DNA from: Polaromonas eurypsychrophila
GTDB lineage: Bacteria > Pseudomonadota > Gammaproteobacteria > Burkholderiales > Burkholderiaceae_C
Reading direction: 5' to 3'
Assembly (NCBI RefSeq): GCF_014641715.1
Contig: NZ_BMIG01000002.1
Span: 1-64,000 of the forward strand
DNA length: 64,000 nucleotides
The notes under the pieces were generated by a model that made no database searches, had not been told where the DNA came from, and worked only from the letters and a program-made list of their open reading frames with translations. Within the stretch, counting starts at the first letter, position 1. Each line of letters opens with the position of its first letter. Of the stretch, positions 53,507 to 63,102 are shown one piece after another. The translations under genes and the position numbers were made by a program.

Positions 53507-56314
53507 CTACAGGTTGGGAGCCAGCAAGCGCTGCAGGTCTTCCGCCTTCTCACCACGCCGTTTGGCCAGATCCTGCAGCTGGTCGTCGGCTATCTTGCCG
53601 ACGTTGAAGTACACGCTCTGCGGATGGCTCAGGTAAAAACCGCTGACACTCGCAGCCGGCGTCATGGCCAGGCTGCTGGTCAGCGCCATGCCGATGTCGG
53701 CGGCCTGCAGCAACTCGAACATGTCCTTCTTGACGCTGTGGTCCGGGCAGGCCGGGTAGCCGGGGGCCGGGCGTATGCCCTGGTATTTTTCGGCAATCAT
53801 GTCTTCCGGGCTCAGCGTTTCGCTGGCGGCGTAACCCCACAGGTCCTGGCGCACCCGTTTGTGCATGGCTTCGGCAAAGGCTTCGGCGAGCCGGTCGGCC
53901 AGCGCCTTGAGCATGATGGACGAGTAGTCATCGTTGTCGTCGTTAAAGTACTTTTCTTTTTTCTCGGCACCCAAGCCGGCTGTCACAGCGAAGACACCGA
54001 TATAGTCCTCAATTTTCAAGTCATTCTGGCCTTTAGCCCCTGTCAATCTTGCACGCGCAGCTATCAAATCAGGAGTGAGCACTTTCGGCGCCAAGAAATC
54101 CGACAAACAGCGGCTGGGCCGCATCACGCCGTCGAGCGCGGTTTTTTCGGCCTGCTGTCGCAGACCGTACCAAGTCATGGCGACCTCGTTGCGCGACTCG
54201 TCGGTGTAGATCTCGATGTCGTCGCCGACGCTGTTGGCCGGGTACAGCCCGATCACGCCACTGGCCGTCAGCCAGCGGCCTTCGATCAGGCGTTTGAGCA
54301 TGCGTTTGGCATCGCCAAAAACGCGCACCGCTTCCTCGCCAACCACCTCGTCTTTCAGGATGGCCGGGAAGGGACCGGCGAGGTCCCAGGTCTGGAAGAA
54401 CGGGCCCCAGTCGATGTAGTCCGCCAGTTCAGCCAGGTCAAAATTCTTGAACACACGGCGGCCGATGAACTTCGGCTTGGGCGGTGTGTAGTGGGTCCAG
54501 TCGATAGGCGTGCTGTTGGCGCGCGCCTTGGCCAGCGGCCACATCGGTGTCTGCTTCTTGTTGGCGTGCTGGGTGCGCACCTTGTCATAGTCAATATTGA
54601 GATCGGCTATGTATTTGGCCGCCTGGTCAGAGAGCAGGCTTTGCGCCACGCTGACGCTGCGCGAGGCGTCCGGCACGTACACCACCGGGCCTTCGTAATG
54701 GGGTGAAATCTTGACCGCCGTATGCACCCGGCTCGTGGTCGCGCCGCCAATCATCAGCGGGATCTTTTTGATGCGAAAGTGGTCGTCCTTCTGCATCTCA
54801 CCCGCCACGTACTGCATCTCTTCCAGACTGGGCGTGATCAAGCCGGACAGGCCGACGATATCGGCGCCCTCGACCTTGGCGCGCGCCAGGATTTCGTGGC
54901 AGGGCACCATCACGCCCATGTTGACCACGTCGAAGTTGTTGCACTGAAGCACCACGGTCACGATGTTCTTGCCTATGTCGTGCACATCGCCCTTGACGGT
55001 GGCAATGATGATCTTGCCCTTGGTTTTGACGTCGCCGCCGGCCGCTTCGAGCAGCAGCTTCTCAGCCTCGATGTAGGGCAGCAAATGCGCCACGGCCTGT
55101 TTCATCACACGTGCGCTTTTCACCACCTGCGGCAAAAACATCTTGCCCTGCCCGAACAGGTCGCCCACGACATTCATGCCGTCCATCAACGGGCCCTCGA
55201 TCACATGCAACGGCCGGCCGCCCTCGGCCTTGATCGCCTGCCAGACCTCTTCAGTGTCGATCACGATGTGTTCGTTCATGCCGTGCACCAGCGCGTGCGA
55301 CAGGCGCTGGCGCACCGGCAAGGCGCGCCATTCATTGCGCTTGCTGTCGTCCTTGGCGCCGCTTTTCGCGGTCTCGGCAACCTCGATCAGGCGCTCGCTC
55401 GGACTCAACTGTTCTTCGCCGTCCTTGTAAACGGGTGTTCGATTCAGTACCACGTCCTCCACGCGTTCGCGCAGCGTCGGCTCCAGGTCGTCGTACACGC
55501 CGACCATGCCGGCGTTAACGATGCCCATGTCCATGCCAGCCTGGATCGCGTGGTAAAGAAACACCGTGTGAATGGCTTCCCGCACCGGGTCGTTGCCGCG
55601 AAAGCTGAAGGACACATTGGACACCCCGCCCGAGACCTTGGCACCCGGCAGATTCTGCTTGATCCAGCGCGTGGCGTTGATGAAATCGACTGCGTAGTTG
55701 TTGTGTTCTTCAATGCCGGTGGCAATCGCGAAAATATTCGGGTCGAAGATGATGTCTTCCGGCGGGAAGTCCAACTCGTCAACCAGCACGCGGTAGGCGC
55801 GCTCGCAAATCTCGATCTTGCGTTCATAGGTGTCGGCCTGGCCTTTTTCGTCAAAGGCCATGACCACGGCCGCCGCACCATAACGCTTGAGCAGTTTGGC
55901 CTGCTGTTTGAAAGGCTCCAGCCCTTCCTTCATGGAAATCGAGTTGACGATGCCCTTGCCCTGAATGCAACGCAGGCCGGCTTCTATCACGCTCCACTTG
56001 GAGCTGTCGATCATGATGGGCACACGTGCAATGTCGGGTTCGCTGGCGATCAAGTTCAGAAAACGCACCATGGCGGCCTGGCTGTCGAGCATGGCCTCGT
56101 CCATGTTGATGTCGATGATCTGCGCGCCGTTTTCCACCTGCTGGCGTGCGACCACCAAGGCCTGCTCGTATTCGCCGTTGAGGATCATGCGCGCGAAGGC
56201 CTTGGAGCCGGTGACATTGGTGCGCTCGCCGATATTGACGAACAACGTGCCCGCGCCTATGGCCACCGGCTCCAGGCCGGACAGTTTCATGGGGGGAACC
56301 AGGATTTCAGACAT
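53507..56314 (-). CDS. metH: Cobalamin-dependent methionine synthase, folate/B12/activation part
   Basis: A 935-residue protein that lacks the N-terminal homocysteine-binding domain of E. coli MetH. It holds the methyltetrahydrofolate domain (about 1-300, [14 protein letters not shown]), the B12 domain (about 335-580, cobalt-ligand His in [11 protein letters not shown]) and the SAM-binding activation domain (about 620-935, [13 protein letters not shown]). In many betaproteobacteria the homocysteine domain is a separate gene, so this is a split system rather than a truncation. A SAH riboswitch precedes it. An extra segment at D749-I768 is a repeat insertion. Confidence 0.93.
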   Translation of the reverse strand: MSEILVPPMKLSGLEPVAIGAGTLFVNIGERTNVTGSKAFARMILNGEYEQALVVARQQVENGAQIIDINMDEAMLDSQAAMVRFLNLIASEPDIARVPIMIDSSKWSVIEAGLRCIQGKGIVNSISMKEGLEPFKQQAKLLKRYGAAAVVMAFDEKGQADTYERKIEICERAYRVLVDELDFPPEDIIFDPNIFAIATGIEEHNNYAVDFINATRWIKQNLPGAKVSGGVSNVSFSFRGNDPVREAIHTVFLYHAIQAGMDMGIVNAGMVGVYDDLEPTLRERVEDVVLNRTPVYKDGEEQLSPSERLIEVAETAKSGAKDDSKRNEWRALPVRQRLSHALVHGMNEHIVIDTEEVWQAIKAEGGRPLHVIEGPLMDGMNVVGDLFGQGKMFLPQVVKSARVMKQAVAHLLPYIEAEKLLLEAAGGDVKTKGKIIIATVKGDVHDIGKNIVTVVLQCNNFDVVNMGVMVPCHEILARAKVEGADIVGLSGLITPSLEEMQYVAGEMQKDDHFRIKKIPLMIGGATTSRVHTAVKISPHYEGPVVYVPDASRSVSVAQSLLSDQAAKYIADLNIDYDKVRTQHANKKQTPMWPLAKARANSTPIDWTHYTPPKPKFIGRRVFKNFDLAELADYIDWGPFFQTWDLAGPFPAILKDEVVGEEAVRVFGDAKRMLKRLIEGRWLTASGVIGLYPANSVGDDIEIYTDESRNEVAMTWYGLRQQAEKTALDGVMRPSRCLSDFLAPKVLTPDLIAARARLTGAKGQNDLKIEDYIGVFAVTAGLGAEKKEKYFNDDNDDYSSIMLKALADRLAEAFAEAMHKRVRQDLWGYAASETLSPEDMIAEKYQGIRPAPGYPACPDHSVKKDMFELLQAADIGMALTSSLAMTPAASVSGFYLSHPQSVYFNVGKIADDQLQDLAKRRGEKAEDLQRLLAPNL
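54011..54070. repeat. Mini-repeat inserted in frame in metH
   Basis: Read on the minus strand: GATTTGATAGCTGCGCGTGC, then AAGATTGACAGGGGCTAAAG, then GCCAGAATGACTTGAAAATT. The TTTGATAGCTG start, GC-rich middle and AAGGCC block match the intergenic family. It encodes 20 residues, D749 to I768, between FLAPKV and [11 protein letters not shown], where E. coli MetH as I recall it has only about five residues. Confidence 0.65.
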
Positions 56315-56424
56315 TCACTCACCTTGCAGATCAAAGGTGAGCGCCGTTGCAAAGGCAGGCTGATAGGCCCTGCTGTCACCCAAGCCTGACGAAACGGGGT
56401 TTCGCTGCAACGCTCCTTGGGTTG
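56315..56424 (-). promoter_or_regulatory. S-adenosylhomocysteine (SAH) riboswitch of metH
   Basis: The minus strand reads CCCAAGGAGCGTTGCAGCG (56421-56403), CAGGCTTGGGTG (56388-56377) and AACGGCGCTCACC (56349-56337), the three conserved blocks of the SAH riboswitch in order. CCCAAG and CTTGGG can form the pseudoknot, and GAGCG pairs with CGCTC in P1. Just downstream, CTCACCTT (56341-56334) can instead pair with AAGGTGAG (56325-56318), hiding the ribosome binding site next to the ATG. SAH binding would lock P1 and free the site, turning metH on. Confidence 0.9.
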
Positions 56425-56457
56425 GGCGTATTTTAGACCAAGCAATGGCCTGGTGGA

Positions 56458-57366
56458 TCAGGCTGTCAACCGCGTCATTGCTTCCTGGTACTTGGCAGCG
56501 GTTTTCTCGATCACGTCCTGCGGCACCCGCGGCGCCGGCGGGGTTTTGTCCCAGGGCTTGCCGTTGACCAGGGTCTGCTCCAGCCAGTCGCGCACAAACT
56601 GCTTGTCGTAGCTGGGCGGGTTGCTGCCAGCGGCAAATGCCTGCTCGTAGCCCTCAATTGGCCAGTATCGCGAGGAATCGGGCGTGAGCACCTCATCCAT
56701 CAGGGTCAGCGTGCCGTTTTCATCGAGGCCAAACTCGAACTTGGTGTCGGCAATGATGATGCCTTTGGTCAGCGCAAAAGCCGCTGCCGCTTCGTAGATG
56801 CGGATGCTGATGTCACGGATCTGCGCTGCCAGCCCGGGGCCGACCACCTTGACCACCTGCTCATAGCTGATGTTTTCGTCATGTTCACCGACCGCTGCCT
56901 TGGCAGCCGGCGTGAAGATGGGCGCGGGCAGTTTGGACGCGTTTTTCAGGCCAGCCGGCAGTGGCACACCACACACCGCCTGGCTGTCCTGGTACTCTTT
57001 CCAGCCGCTGCCGGCCAGGTAGCCACGCACCACGGCTTCGACCGGGATCGGCTTCAGGCGCTTGACCAGCATGGAGCGGCCGGTGACCTGTGGCACTTCG
57101 GCGGGCGTGACCACGCTTTCGGGCGCTTCGCCGGTCAGGTGATTCGGACACAGGTGGCCCAGCTTGTCGAACCAGAACAGCGCCATCTGCGTTAGCAGCG
57201 CGCCTTTACCCGGGATCGGCTCGCCAAGGATCACGTCGAAGGCGCTCAGGCGGTCGCTGGCCACCATCAGCAGCCTGTGAGTGCCGACGGCGTAGTTGTC
57301 TCTAACTTTGCCGCGGGCCAGCAGCGGCAGGGAAGTCAGGGCGGAGGTATGCAGGGCTGTGGTCAT
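56458..57366 (-). CDS. purC: Phosphoribosylaminoimidazole-succinocarboxamide synthase
   Basis: A 302-residue SAICAR synthetase catalysing the ATP-dependent joining of CAIR and aspartate in purine synthesis. Recognisable segments are [14 protein letters not shown] near residue 17, the SDRLSAFDV block near residue 38 and [25 protein letters not shown] (as FEFGLDENG and [10 protein letters not shown]). It is the yeast/proteobacterial long form. It follows fba in the same direction with 80 bp between, which contain a hairpin. Confidence 0.95.
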   Translation of the reverse strand: MTTALHTSALTSLPLLARGKVRDNYAVGTHRLLMVASDRLSAFDVILGEPIPGKGALLTQMALFWFDKLGHLCPNHLTGEAPESVVTPAEVPQVTGRSMLVKRLKPIPVEAVVRGYLAGSGWKEYQDSQAVCGVPLPAGLKNASKLPAPIFTPAAKAAVGEHDENISYEQVVKVVGPGLAAQIRDISIRIYEAAAAFALTKGIIIADTKFEFGLDENGTLTLMDEVLTPDSSRYWPIEGYEQAFAAGSNPPSYDKQFVRDWLEQTLVNGKPWDKTPPAPRVPQDVIEKTAAKYQEAMTRLTA

Positions 57367-57384
57367 GAATTGCTTGCAAGGTCG

Positions 57385-57414
57385 AAAGGCCCGCGCAGCT
57401 TTATGCGAGCCTTT
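57385..57414 (-). terminator. Hairpin between fba and purC
   Basis: On the minus strand AAAGGCTCGC (57414-57405) pairs with GCGGGCCTTT (57394-57385), ten pairs including one G-U pair that is a mismatch on the other strand, so the structure fits minus-strand RNA. Only three T residues follow, so termination is likely partial. Confidence 0.5.
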
Positions 57415-57446
57415 AATTATCGCTATGGGAGCGCTACTGAGGCGTG

Positions 57447-58511
57447 TTACTGGATGACCTGGGCCAATTCGCCCCTGGCGTAGCGGCCGGCGACGACCTG
57501 CAGGGTGTCACCCTTGATCTTGGCGCCCTGGCCTTCGCAGCCGAACTCGATGTAACGCTGTTTGCAGATCGCCTTGGCGGCCTCGCGCGCCGGCTTGAGC
57601 CATTCGCGGGCGTCAAATTTCTCCGGGTTTTCGGCCAGGAACTTGCGTACCGCAGCCGTCATCGCCAGGCGGATGTCGGTGTCGATGTTGATCTTGCGCA
57701 CGCCGTGTTTGATGGCTTCCTGAATCTCTTCCACCGGCACACCGTAGGTTTCCTTCATGTTGCCGCCATACTGGCGAATGATCGCCAGCAACTCCTGCGG
57801 CACGCTCGACGAGCCGTGCATCACCAGATGCGTGCTGGGAATGCGTTTGTGGATTTCCTTGATGCGGTCGATCGCCAGAATGTCGCCAGTGGGCTTGCGC
57901 GTGAACTTGTAGGCGCCGTGGCTGGTGCCGATGGCAATCGCCAACGCGTCGATCTGGGTCTGCTTGACGAAGTCGGCGGCCTGCTCGGGATCGGTCAGCA
58001 GTTGCTCGCGCGTCATGGTGGCGTCGGTGCCGTGGCCGTCTTCCTTGTCGCCCTTCATGGTTTCCAGCGAGCCGAGGCAGCCGAGTTCACCCTCGACGGT
58101 GACGCCGACCTTGTGCGCGAGTTGCGCCACTTTTTTGGTGACGTCGACGTTGTATTCGTAGCTGGCAATCGTCTTGCCGTCGGCCTCGAGCGAGCCGTCC
58201 ATCATCACGGAAGAAAAGCCGAGGTTGATTGCGCCCTGGCAGACATCGGGGTTCTGGCCGTGGTCCTGGTGCATGACCAGCGGAATGTTCGGGTACATCT
58301 CGATGGCGGCCTGGATCAGATGTTTGATGAAGGGCTCACCCGCGTATTTGCGTGCGCCGGCGCTGGCCTGCAGGATCACCGGGGCGCCGGTTTCCTTCGC
58401 GGCTTCCATGACAGCCTGGACCTGCTCGAGGTTGTTGACGTTAAAAGCCGGAATTCCGTAGCCGTTCAGGGCTGCATGGTCCAGCAGTTCGCGCATGGAA
58501 ACGAGTGCCAT
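57447..58511 (-). CDS. fba: Class II fructose-bisphosphate aldolase
   Basis: A 354-residue zinc aldolase of the CbbA/Fba type that interconverts fructose-1,6-bisphosphate and the triose phosphates. Zinc and catalytic residues are in [12 protein letters not shown] (about residue 80), the conserved [11 protein letters not shown] and the HGSSSVPQE loop. I chose the ATG at 58511 (MALVSMREL) with AAGGAAT upstream rather than the in-frame start at 58568. It lies in a glycolytic block with pyk and pgk. Confidence 0.95.
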   Translation of the reverse strand: MALVSMRELLDHAALNGYGIPAFNVNNLEQVQAVMEAAKETGAPVILQASAGARKYAGEPFIKHLIQAAIEMYPNIPLVMHQDHGQNPDVCQGAINLGFSSVMMDGSLEADGKTIASYEYNVDVTKKVAQLAHKVGVTVEGELGCLGSLETMKGDKEDGHGTDATMTREQLLTDPEQAADFVKQTQIDALAIAIGTSHGAYKFTRKPTGDILAIDRIKEIHKRIPSTHLVMHGSSSVPQELLAIIRQYGGNMKETYGVPVEEIQEAIKHGVRKINIDTDIRLAMTAAVRKFLAENPEKFDAREWLKPAREAAKAICKQRYIEFGCEGQGAKIKGDTLQVVAGRYARGELAQVIQ

Positions 58512-58635
58512 AGAGATATTCCTTCGGGGATGAGAAGTTGCGGGTAACCGGGTGGTAACTTCCGCCATTTTACCCGCAGGGTCCGGCCCCGCCAGTCATC
58601 ACCTGCAGGGGCGTCGCATATCCCGGTCCGCGCGC

Positions 58636-59520
58636 TCAGGCCCGTGGCTGGGCGATGAAGCGTGCGATGTCGTCGAGCACCGGCGCCAGGCCACGCAGCG
58701 GCGTGGCCAGCGCGGCCACCAGGGTCACGTGGCTGACGCGGTCATAAACCTGCAGCCCCACCGGTACGCCGGCGGCTTTGAGACGGCGGGCCAGGGCTTC
58801 GGAGTTGCGCACCGGATTCACGGTGGTGTCGCCGCGCGCGGCCAGCAACAGTGCCGGCGGGGAGTTCCTGGAAGCATGTACCAGCGGCTGCGAATCAGCC
58901 GGCGTGCCCGGCCACTCGAAGGCCACCCGCACATCAGGGTTACCTATCGGCAAAAAATCATACGGTCCGGCCAGACCGATCCAGCCGGCCAGTTGCACGG
59001 GCTGCAGGCCCGCGCCACCCAGCCAGCGCGCGTCGAGCGCCAGCATGGCGGCGTTGTAGGCGCCAGCGCTGTGGCCCATCACAAACACTTGGCGCGGGTC
59101 GGCGCCAAGTTCGCCCAGGTGGTCCACGGTCCAGCGCATCGCCTGCGCGCTGTCCTGAAGGAACACCGGGTATTTCACCTGGGGGCTGAGCCGGTAATCG
59201 GCTACCACCACCGCGATGCCCCGCGAAGCCAGCGCCTCGCCGACAAAACGGTAGCTGGCGCGCTCGCCGGTAGTCCAGCTGCCGCCGTAGAAAAACACCA
59301 CGACCGGCCCCGGCGTGCGCCGCTGCAGCGGCAGATAGATATCCAGCCGCTGGCGCGCCGCCGGGCCGTAAGCCACGTCGGCGCGCAGGGTGTAACTGTT
59401 GCTGGGCACCAGGGCGTTGAGCGCACCCGAGGCCGAGCAGCCGGGCAGCACGGCCAGGCCGGCGACCGCCAGCAGGCCGAGCCAGCCGCGGCGGGAAGAA
59501 AGGGGATTTCGCAGGGTCAT
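58636..59520 (-). CDS. Alpha/beta-hydrolase lipoprotein (esterase/carboxylesterase-like)
   Basis: A 294-residue enzyme. A signal sequence ends in the lipobox LPGCS (Cys at about 28), so it is probably lipid-anchored. The nucleophile elbow is GHSAG (about residue 140), the oxyanion-hole region FYGGSWTTG resembles the HGGxW motif with Tyr replacing His, and Asp and His follow in LAARGDTTVNP and RVSHVTL. This fits esterase family proteins related to hormone-sensitive lipase. The ATG at 59520 is preferred to 59547. Confidence 0.82.
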   Translation of the reverse strand: MTLRNPLSSRRGWLGLLAVAGLAVLPGCSASGALNALVPSNSYTLRADVAYGPAARQRLDIYLPLQRRTPGPVVVFFYGGSWTTGERASYRFVGEALASRGIAVVVADYRLSPQVKYPVFLQDSAQAMRWTVDHLGELGADPRQVFVMGHSAGAYNAAMLALDARWLGGAGLQPVQLAGWIGLAGPYDFLPIGNPDVRVAFEWPGTPADSQPLVHASRNSPPALLLAARGDTTVNPVRNSEALARRLKAAGVPVGLQVYDRVSHVTLVAALATPLRGLAPVLDDIARFIAQPRA

Positions 59521-59580
59521 CTTTTGACTACGCTGCAACGGCGCCACCGGATTCAGAATGGGCTGCCGTAAAACTCTTTA

Positions 59581-59633
59581 GCTACTCTTTTGATAGCTAC
59601 AAATCACTGCAGCACAAGGGCAGAAGGCCTTTT
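59581..59633. repeat. GCTAC/ATAGCT mini-repeat, complete intergenic copy
   Basis: GCTACTCTTTTGATAGCTAC, then AAATCACTGCAGCACAAGGG, then CAGAAGGCCTTTT. It ends two bases before the pyk stop codon (59636). The core GCTAC...TTTTGATAGCT and AAGGGC.GAAGGCC blocks define the family. Confidence 0.7.
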
Positions 59634-59635
59634 AT

Positions 59636-61075
59636 TCACTCAACCCGGCAAATCTTGAGCATGTTGGTGCCGCCCGGCGCGCCCATGGGTTCGCCGCAGG
59701 TGATGGCGTAGACATCGCCGCTGGCCACGATGCCGCGCTTTTTCAGGTGCAGTTCGGCCTCGCCCAGCGCCATGTCGCGTTCTATGCTCTGGTCCATCAG
59801 CAGCGGACGCACATTGCGGTACAGCGCCATCTTGCGCTGGGTCGCGAGTTTAGGTGTCAGCGCATAGATCGGGATGTGGATGCGGTGCCGGCTCATCCAC
59901 AGCGCGGTCGAACCAGAATCGGTCAGCGCCACGATGGCCTTGCAGCCGAGGTGGTAGGCGGTGAACAGCGCGCCCATGGCGATTGACTGGTCGATGCGCG
60001 CAAAGGTCATGCCCGTGAAGTCGGCGTCCAGCTTGACGTCCTCGGCCTTCTCGGCCTCGGCGCAGATATTGGCCATCTCGATGATAGTTTCCAGCGGGTA
60101 ACGGCCGGCGGCGGTTTCGGCCGAGGTCATCACGGCATCGGTACCGTCGAGCACGGCATTGGCCACGTCGCTGACCTCGGCGCGGGTCGGCACCGGGTTG
60201 GTGATCATGGACTCCATCATGTGGGTCGCGGTGATGACCACCTTGTCGAGGTCGCGCGCCATCTTGATCATGCGTTTTTGCAGCGCCGGCACGGCCGCAT
60301 TGCCGACCTCGATAGCCAAATCGCCTCGCGCAACCATGATACCGTCGCTGGCACGGCAAATGGATTCAAGGTTCGGAATAGCCTCGGCACGCTCGATCTT
60401 GGCAATCAGCCCCGGCTTGTGACGCCACTCGGCGCCCGCCACATTGCAGAGCTGGCGCGCCATCTCCATGTCACTAGCGTTCTGCGGGAAGCTGACGGCC
60501 ACGTAGTCGGCCTGGAAACTCATGGCCGTGCGTATGTCTTCCATGTCCTTGGCGGTCAAAGCCGGCGCCGTCAGGCCGCCGCCCTGCTTGTTGATGCCCT
60601 TGTTGTTGGACAACACACCGCCTATCTTCACCGTGGCGTGCACCTGCTCACCGCGCACCGCCTCTACCGTCATCACGATCAGGCCGTCGTTGAGCAGCAG
60701 GGTGTCGCCGGCTTTCACGTCGCGCGGCAACTCCTTGTAGTCCAGGCCCACGCCGTTGATGTCGCCGGGCTCGGTGCGCGACGCGTCGAGCACAAACTTC
60801 ATGCCGGTCTCCAGCTGCACCTTGCCTTCGGCAAACTTGCCGACGCGAATTTTCGGGCCCTGCAGGTCGGCCATGATCGCGACCTCGCGGCCGGCGCGGG
60901 TAGCGGCCTCGCGCACCAGCCTGGCGCGGTCGATGTGGTCCTGCGCCGTGCCATGGCTAAAGTTGAGACGGACGCAATTGACGCCGGCGCGGATCATCTG
61001 CTCAAGCAGGGCCGGGTCGCTGGACGCGGGGCCCAGGGTGGCAACAATTTTGGTACCGCGGGTCTGCATCTTCAT
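59636..61075 (-). CDS. pyk: Pyruvate kinase
   Basis: A 479-residue enzyme that makes pyruvate and ATP from phosphoenolpyruvate. It starts MKMQTRGTKIVATLGPASS and has the active-site lysine region PGLIAKIERAEA with MVARGDLAIEVG, the Mg/K-binding NFSHGT and TSAETAAGRYP. Length and motifs are standard. A start two codons later (61069) is possible. It is divergent from the desaturase gene across 257 bp with no gene. Confidence 0.95.
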   Translation of the reverse strand: MKMQTRGTKIVATLGPASSDPALLEQMIRAGVNCVRLNFSHGTAQDHIDRARLVREAATRAGREVAIMADLQGPKIRVGKFAEGKVQLETGMKFVLDASRTEPGDINGVGLDYKELPRDVKAGDTLLLNDGLIVMTVEAVRGEQVHATVKIGGVLSNNKGINKQGGGLTAPALTAKDMEDIRTAMSFQADYVAVSFPQNASDMEMARQLCNVAGAEWRHKPGLIAKIERAEAIPNLESICRASDGIMVARGDLAIEVGNAAVPALQKRMIKMARDLDKVVITATHMMESMITNPVPTRAEVSDVANAVLDGTDAVMTSAETAAGRYPLETIIEMANICAEAEKAEDVKLDADFTGMTFARIDQSIAMGALFTAYHLGCKAIVALTDSGSTALWMSRHRIHIPIYALTPKLATQRKMALYRNVRPLLMDQSIERDMALGEAELHLKKRGIVASGDVYAITCGEPMGAPGGTNMLKICRVE

Positions 61076-61332
61076 GGTGTCTCCTGTAATTTAGTTTCTG
61101 ATTTTCACACGAAAAGGTTACAAGCCGGTTACCAGCGCCCTCTGCACAGTCTGGGTATTTCGCCACCCGCGCGCAACGGCATGGTACAAACTTCGTCACA
61201 CCCCCTGCACTTGTATTGATCCTAGTCAGAGCCCGCCTGCGGCGCGGCCCGCAGAATCATCAGGCCAGTCACCCACGCGGCGCCCCTGTAGCGCCCGCCA
61301 GGCAAACGATCAACCCACCGCAAGTTCTGTTC

Positions 61333-62433
61333 ATGACACCCCTGCACGCACCCCCCCTTCCCCAACCGCTGGCGACAGACGCACCGCTGCCGCACCGCAA
61401 GGTCATCCGCGGCTGGCTGCTGCCGCTGGGCCAGCGCAGCAGCTGGCGCGCGCTGGCCTTGCTGGCGCTGGACTACGGCCTGCTGACGCTCTTGCTGACG
61501 GGTGTGATCCTGTTCGATTCCCTGTGGATCATGGCGGCCTGCGGGCTGGCCGCCGGTTTTGTCATCGGCCGGCTGTTCGTGATCGGCCATGATGGTTGCC
61601 ACCAGAGCCTGACGCCTTCGCGCCCACTCAACCGCTGGCTGGCGCGCATCGCGTTTTTGCCTTCGCTGACCGCCTACAGCCTCTGGGACGTGGGCCACAA
61701 CGTGGTGCACCATGGTTTCACCAACCTTAAGGGTGTGGACTTCGTCTGGGCGCCGCTGACGCAGCAGGAGTTCGCCGCGCTGTCGCCGCCAGCCCGCCTG
61801 ATGCAGCGCATTTACCGCAGCGGTTGGGGACCGGGCCTGTATTACATGGTCGAGATCTGGTGGAAAAAGATGATGTTTCCGCCCCAGGGCAGCCTGGGCA
61901 ACACCCGCCGCGCGGTCTTCACCTGGGATTGCATTCTGGTCAGCACATTTGCCTTACTGTGGATCGCCGGCCTGGTCGGGGCCGCGCTCGCCACGGAGCA
62001 ATCAGTGGCCTGGCTGCTGGCCCTGGGTTTTGCCTTGCCGCTGTTTGTCTGGTTCAACATGATGGGTTTTGTGATCTACGGCCACCACACCCATGTGAAA
62101 GTGTCCTGGCACGATGACCGCGCCGCCTGGCAGCGCGCCCAGCCTTTTGTCTCAACCACGGTGCATCTGACCTTTCCGCTGCAGATAGGCGCGGTGCTGC
62201 ATCACATCATGGAGCACACCGCGCATCACGTGGACATGAGCATCCCGCTGTACAAACTCAAGGAAGCGCAGAAGATGCTGGAAGACCTGTTGCCCGGCCG
62301 CATCGTGATCCAGCGCTTTTCCTGGCGCTGGTACTTCGAGACCGCACGCGCCTGCAAGCTGTATGACTTCACGCGCAACTGCTGGACCGATTTTGCGGGC
62401 CGGCCCACCAGCGCACTGCGTCCGGCGCAGTGA
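61333..62433 (+). CDS. Membrane fatty acid desaturase
   Basis: A 366-residue di-iron desaturase with four transmembrane helices and three histidine boxes: HDGCHQ (about 95), HNVVHH (about 130) and HHIMEHTAHH (about 295), plus an auxiliary GHHTHVK. It introduces double bonds into acyl chains at the inner membrane. I chose the ATG at 61333 (MTPLHAPPLPQ); the open frame upstream to 61216 has no recognisable protein. Confidence 0.9.
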   Translation: MTPLHAPPLPQPLATDAPLPHRKVIRGWLLPLGQRSSWRALALLALDYGLLTLLLTGVILFDSLWIMAACGLAAGFVIGRLFVIGHDGCHQSLTPSRPLNRWLARIAFLPSLTAYSLWDVGHNVVHHGFTNLKGVDFVWAPLTQQEFAALSPPARLMQRIYRSGWGPGLYYMVEIWWKKMMFPPQGSLGNTRRAVFTWDCILVSTFALLWIAGLVGAALATEQSVAWLLALGFALPLFVWFNMMGFVIYGHHTHVKVSWHDDRAAWQRAQPFVSTTVHLTFPLQIGAVLHHIMEHTAHHVDMSIPLYKLKEAQKMLEDLLPGRIVIQRFSWRWYFETARACKLYDFTRNCWTDFAGRPTSALRPAQ

Positions 62434-62452
62434 GGATTTGCGCCGCTTGAAC

Positions 62453-62938
62453 TCAGGCCGGCAGTGCGTCTGAACAGGCGGCGCTACCGCAGCCTTCGAC
62501 GAGGCCAGCAGGCAGGTCCTCAGGGCGCCTCACCACACCGGTAACCGGATCGTAGCCGGCGCGGCGCAAATGCAGCGCCAGCGCCGCGTCCATGCTCTGC
62601 GCATGTTGCGGAAACCACAGCGCCAGTTCACTGGCCATGGCACGCAGGGCGCCCAGCTTCCCATCGGCGGCTTCCGCAGCGCCTTCGCGCATCACCTGCA
62701 GCACCACCTTGTGCTGCATGCTGTGACAGTTGGTCGAGGCGAAACGGGTTGCCAGCATCCAGCGGTCTTCCTGCCCGAAATGCGCGTCGGTGTGGGTGAT
62801 CAGGTCTTGCCAGGCGGCGGCCAGTCGATCGTCGCCCGCGCTCTGGGCTTGGGCCAGCCGGTCGACGAACTCGCGGTGGGTATCGTCCATGAGGGGCAGG
62901 TCGAGCGACAGGGCGTCGGACCATTCGAGGTGGGCCAC
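62453..62938 (-). CDS. Bacteriohemerythrin-like protein
   Basis: A 161-residue four-helix protein with the di-iron ligand pattern WSDALSLDLPLMDDTHREF, HTDAHFGQEDRWM, and HSMQHKVVL. It would bind oxygen or sense redox state. The gene lies between pgk and the desaturase and converges on the latter, with 19 bp between stops. No signalling domain is attached. Confidence 0.87.
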   Translation of the reverse strand: MAHLEWSDALSLDLPLMDDTHREFVDRLAQAQSAGDDRLAAAWQDLITHTDAHFGQEDRWMLATRFASTNCHSMQHKVVLQVMREGAAEAADGKLGALRAMASELALWFPQHAQSMDAALALHLRRAGYDPVTGVVRRPEDLPAGLVEGCGSAACSDALPA

Positions 62939-63032
62939 AGGGTTCTCCAGAAGTGTTTCCAGAGCTTAGCCAGCAGGCGCCACCGCGCGTTGATCCATGT
63001 CAGGGATACCGGCCGCACTCGTGATTTAGATG

Positions 63033-63090
63033 TAAAAAAAACAGCGTCAGCCCTTATCCAACGGGCGCAAACAGCTATAAAAACAGTAGC
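63033..63090. repeat. GCTAC/ATAGCT mini-repeat downstream of pgk
   Basis: The minus strand reads GCTACTGTTTTTATAGCTGT, then TTGCGCCCGTTGGATAAGGG, then CTGACGCTGTTTTTTTT. GCGCCC and GGGC-TGACGC form a hairpin followed by eight T residues, so this copy can act as the pgk terminator. Confidence 0.75.
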
Positions 63091-63102
63091 AAATCTTCAT
63101 GG

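Noticed and set aside
53507..56314. metH as a truncated gene lacking its N-terminal domain
   Set aside because: The start is placed directly after a riboswitch and the homocysteine domain is commonly a separate gene in betaproteobacteria.
54722..56389. A 555-codon plus-strand frame opposite metH
   Set aside because: It is antisense to conserved metH sequence and crosses the SAH riboswitch; the composition is His/Gln-rich as expected for a shadow frame.
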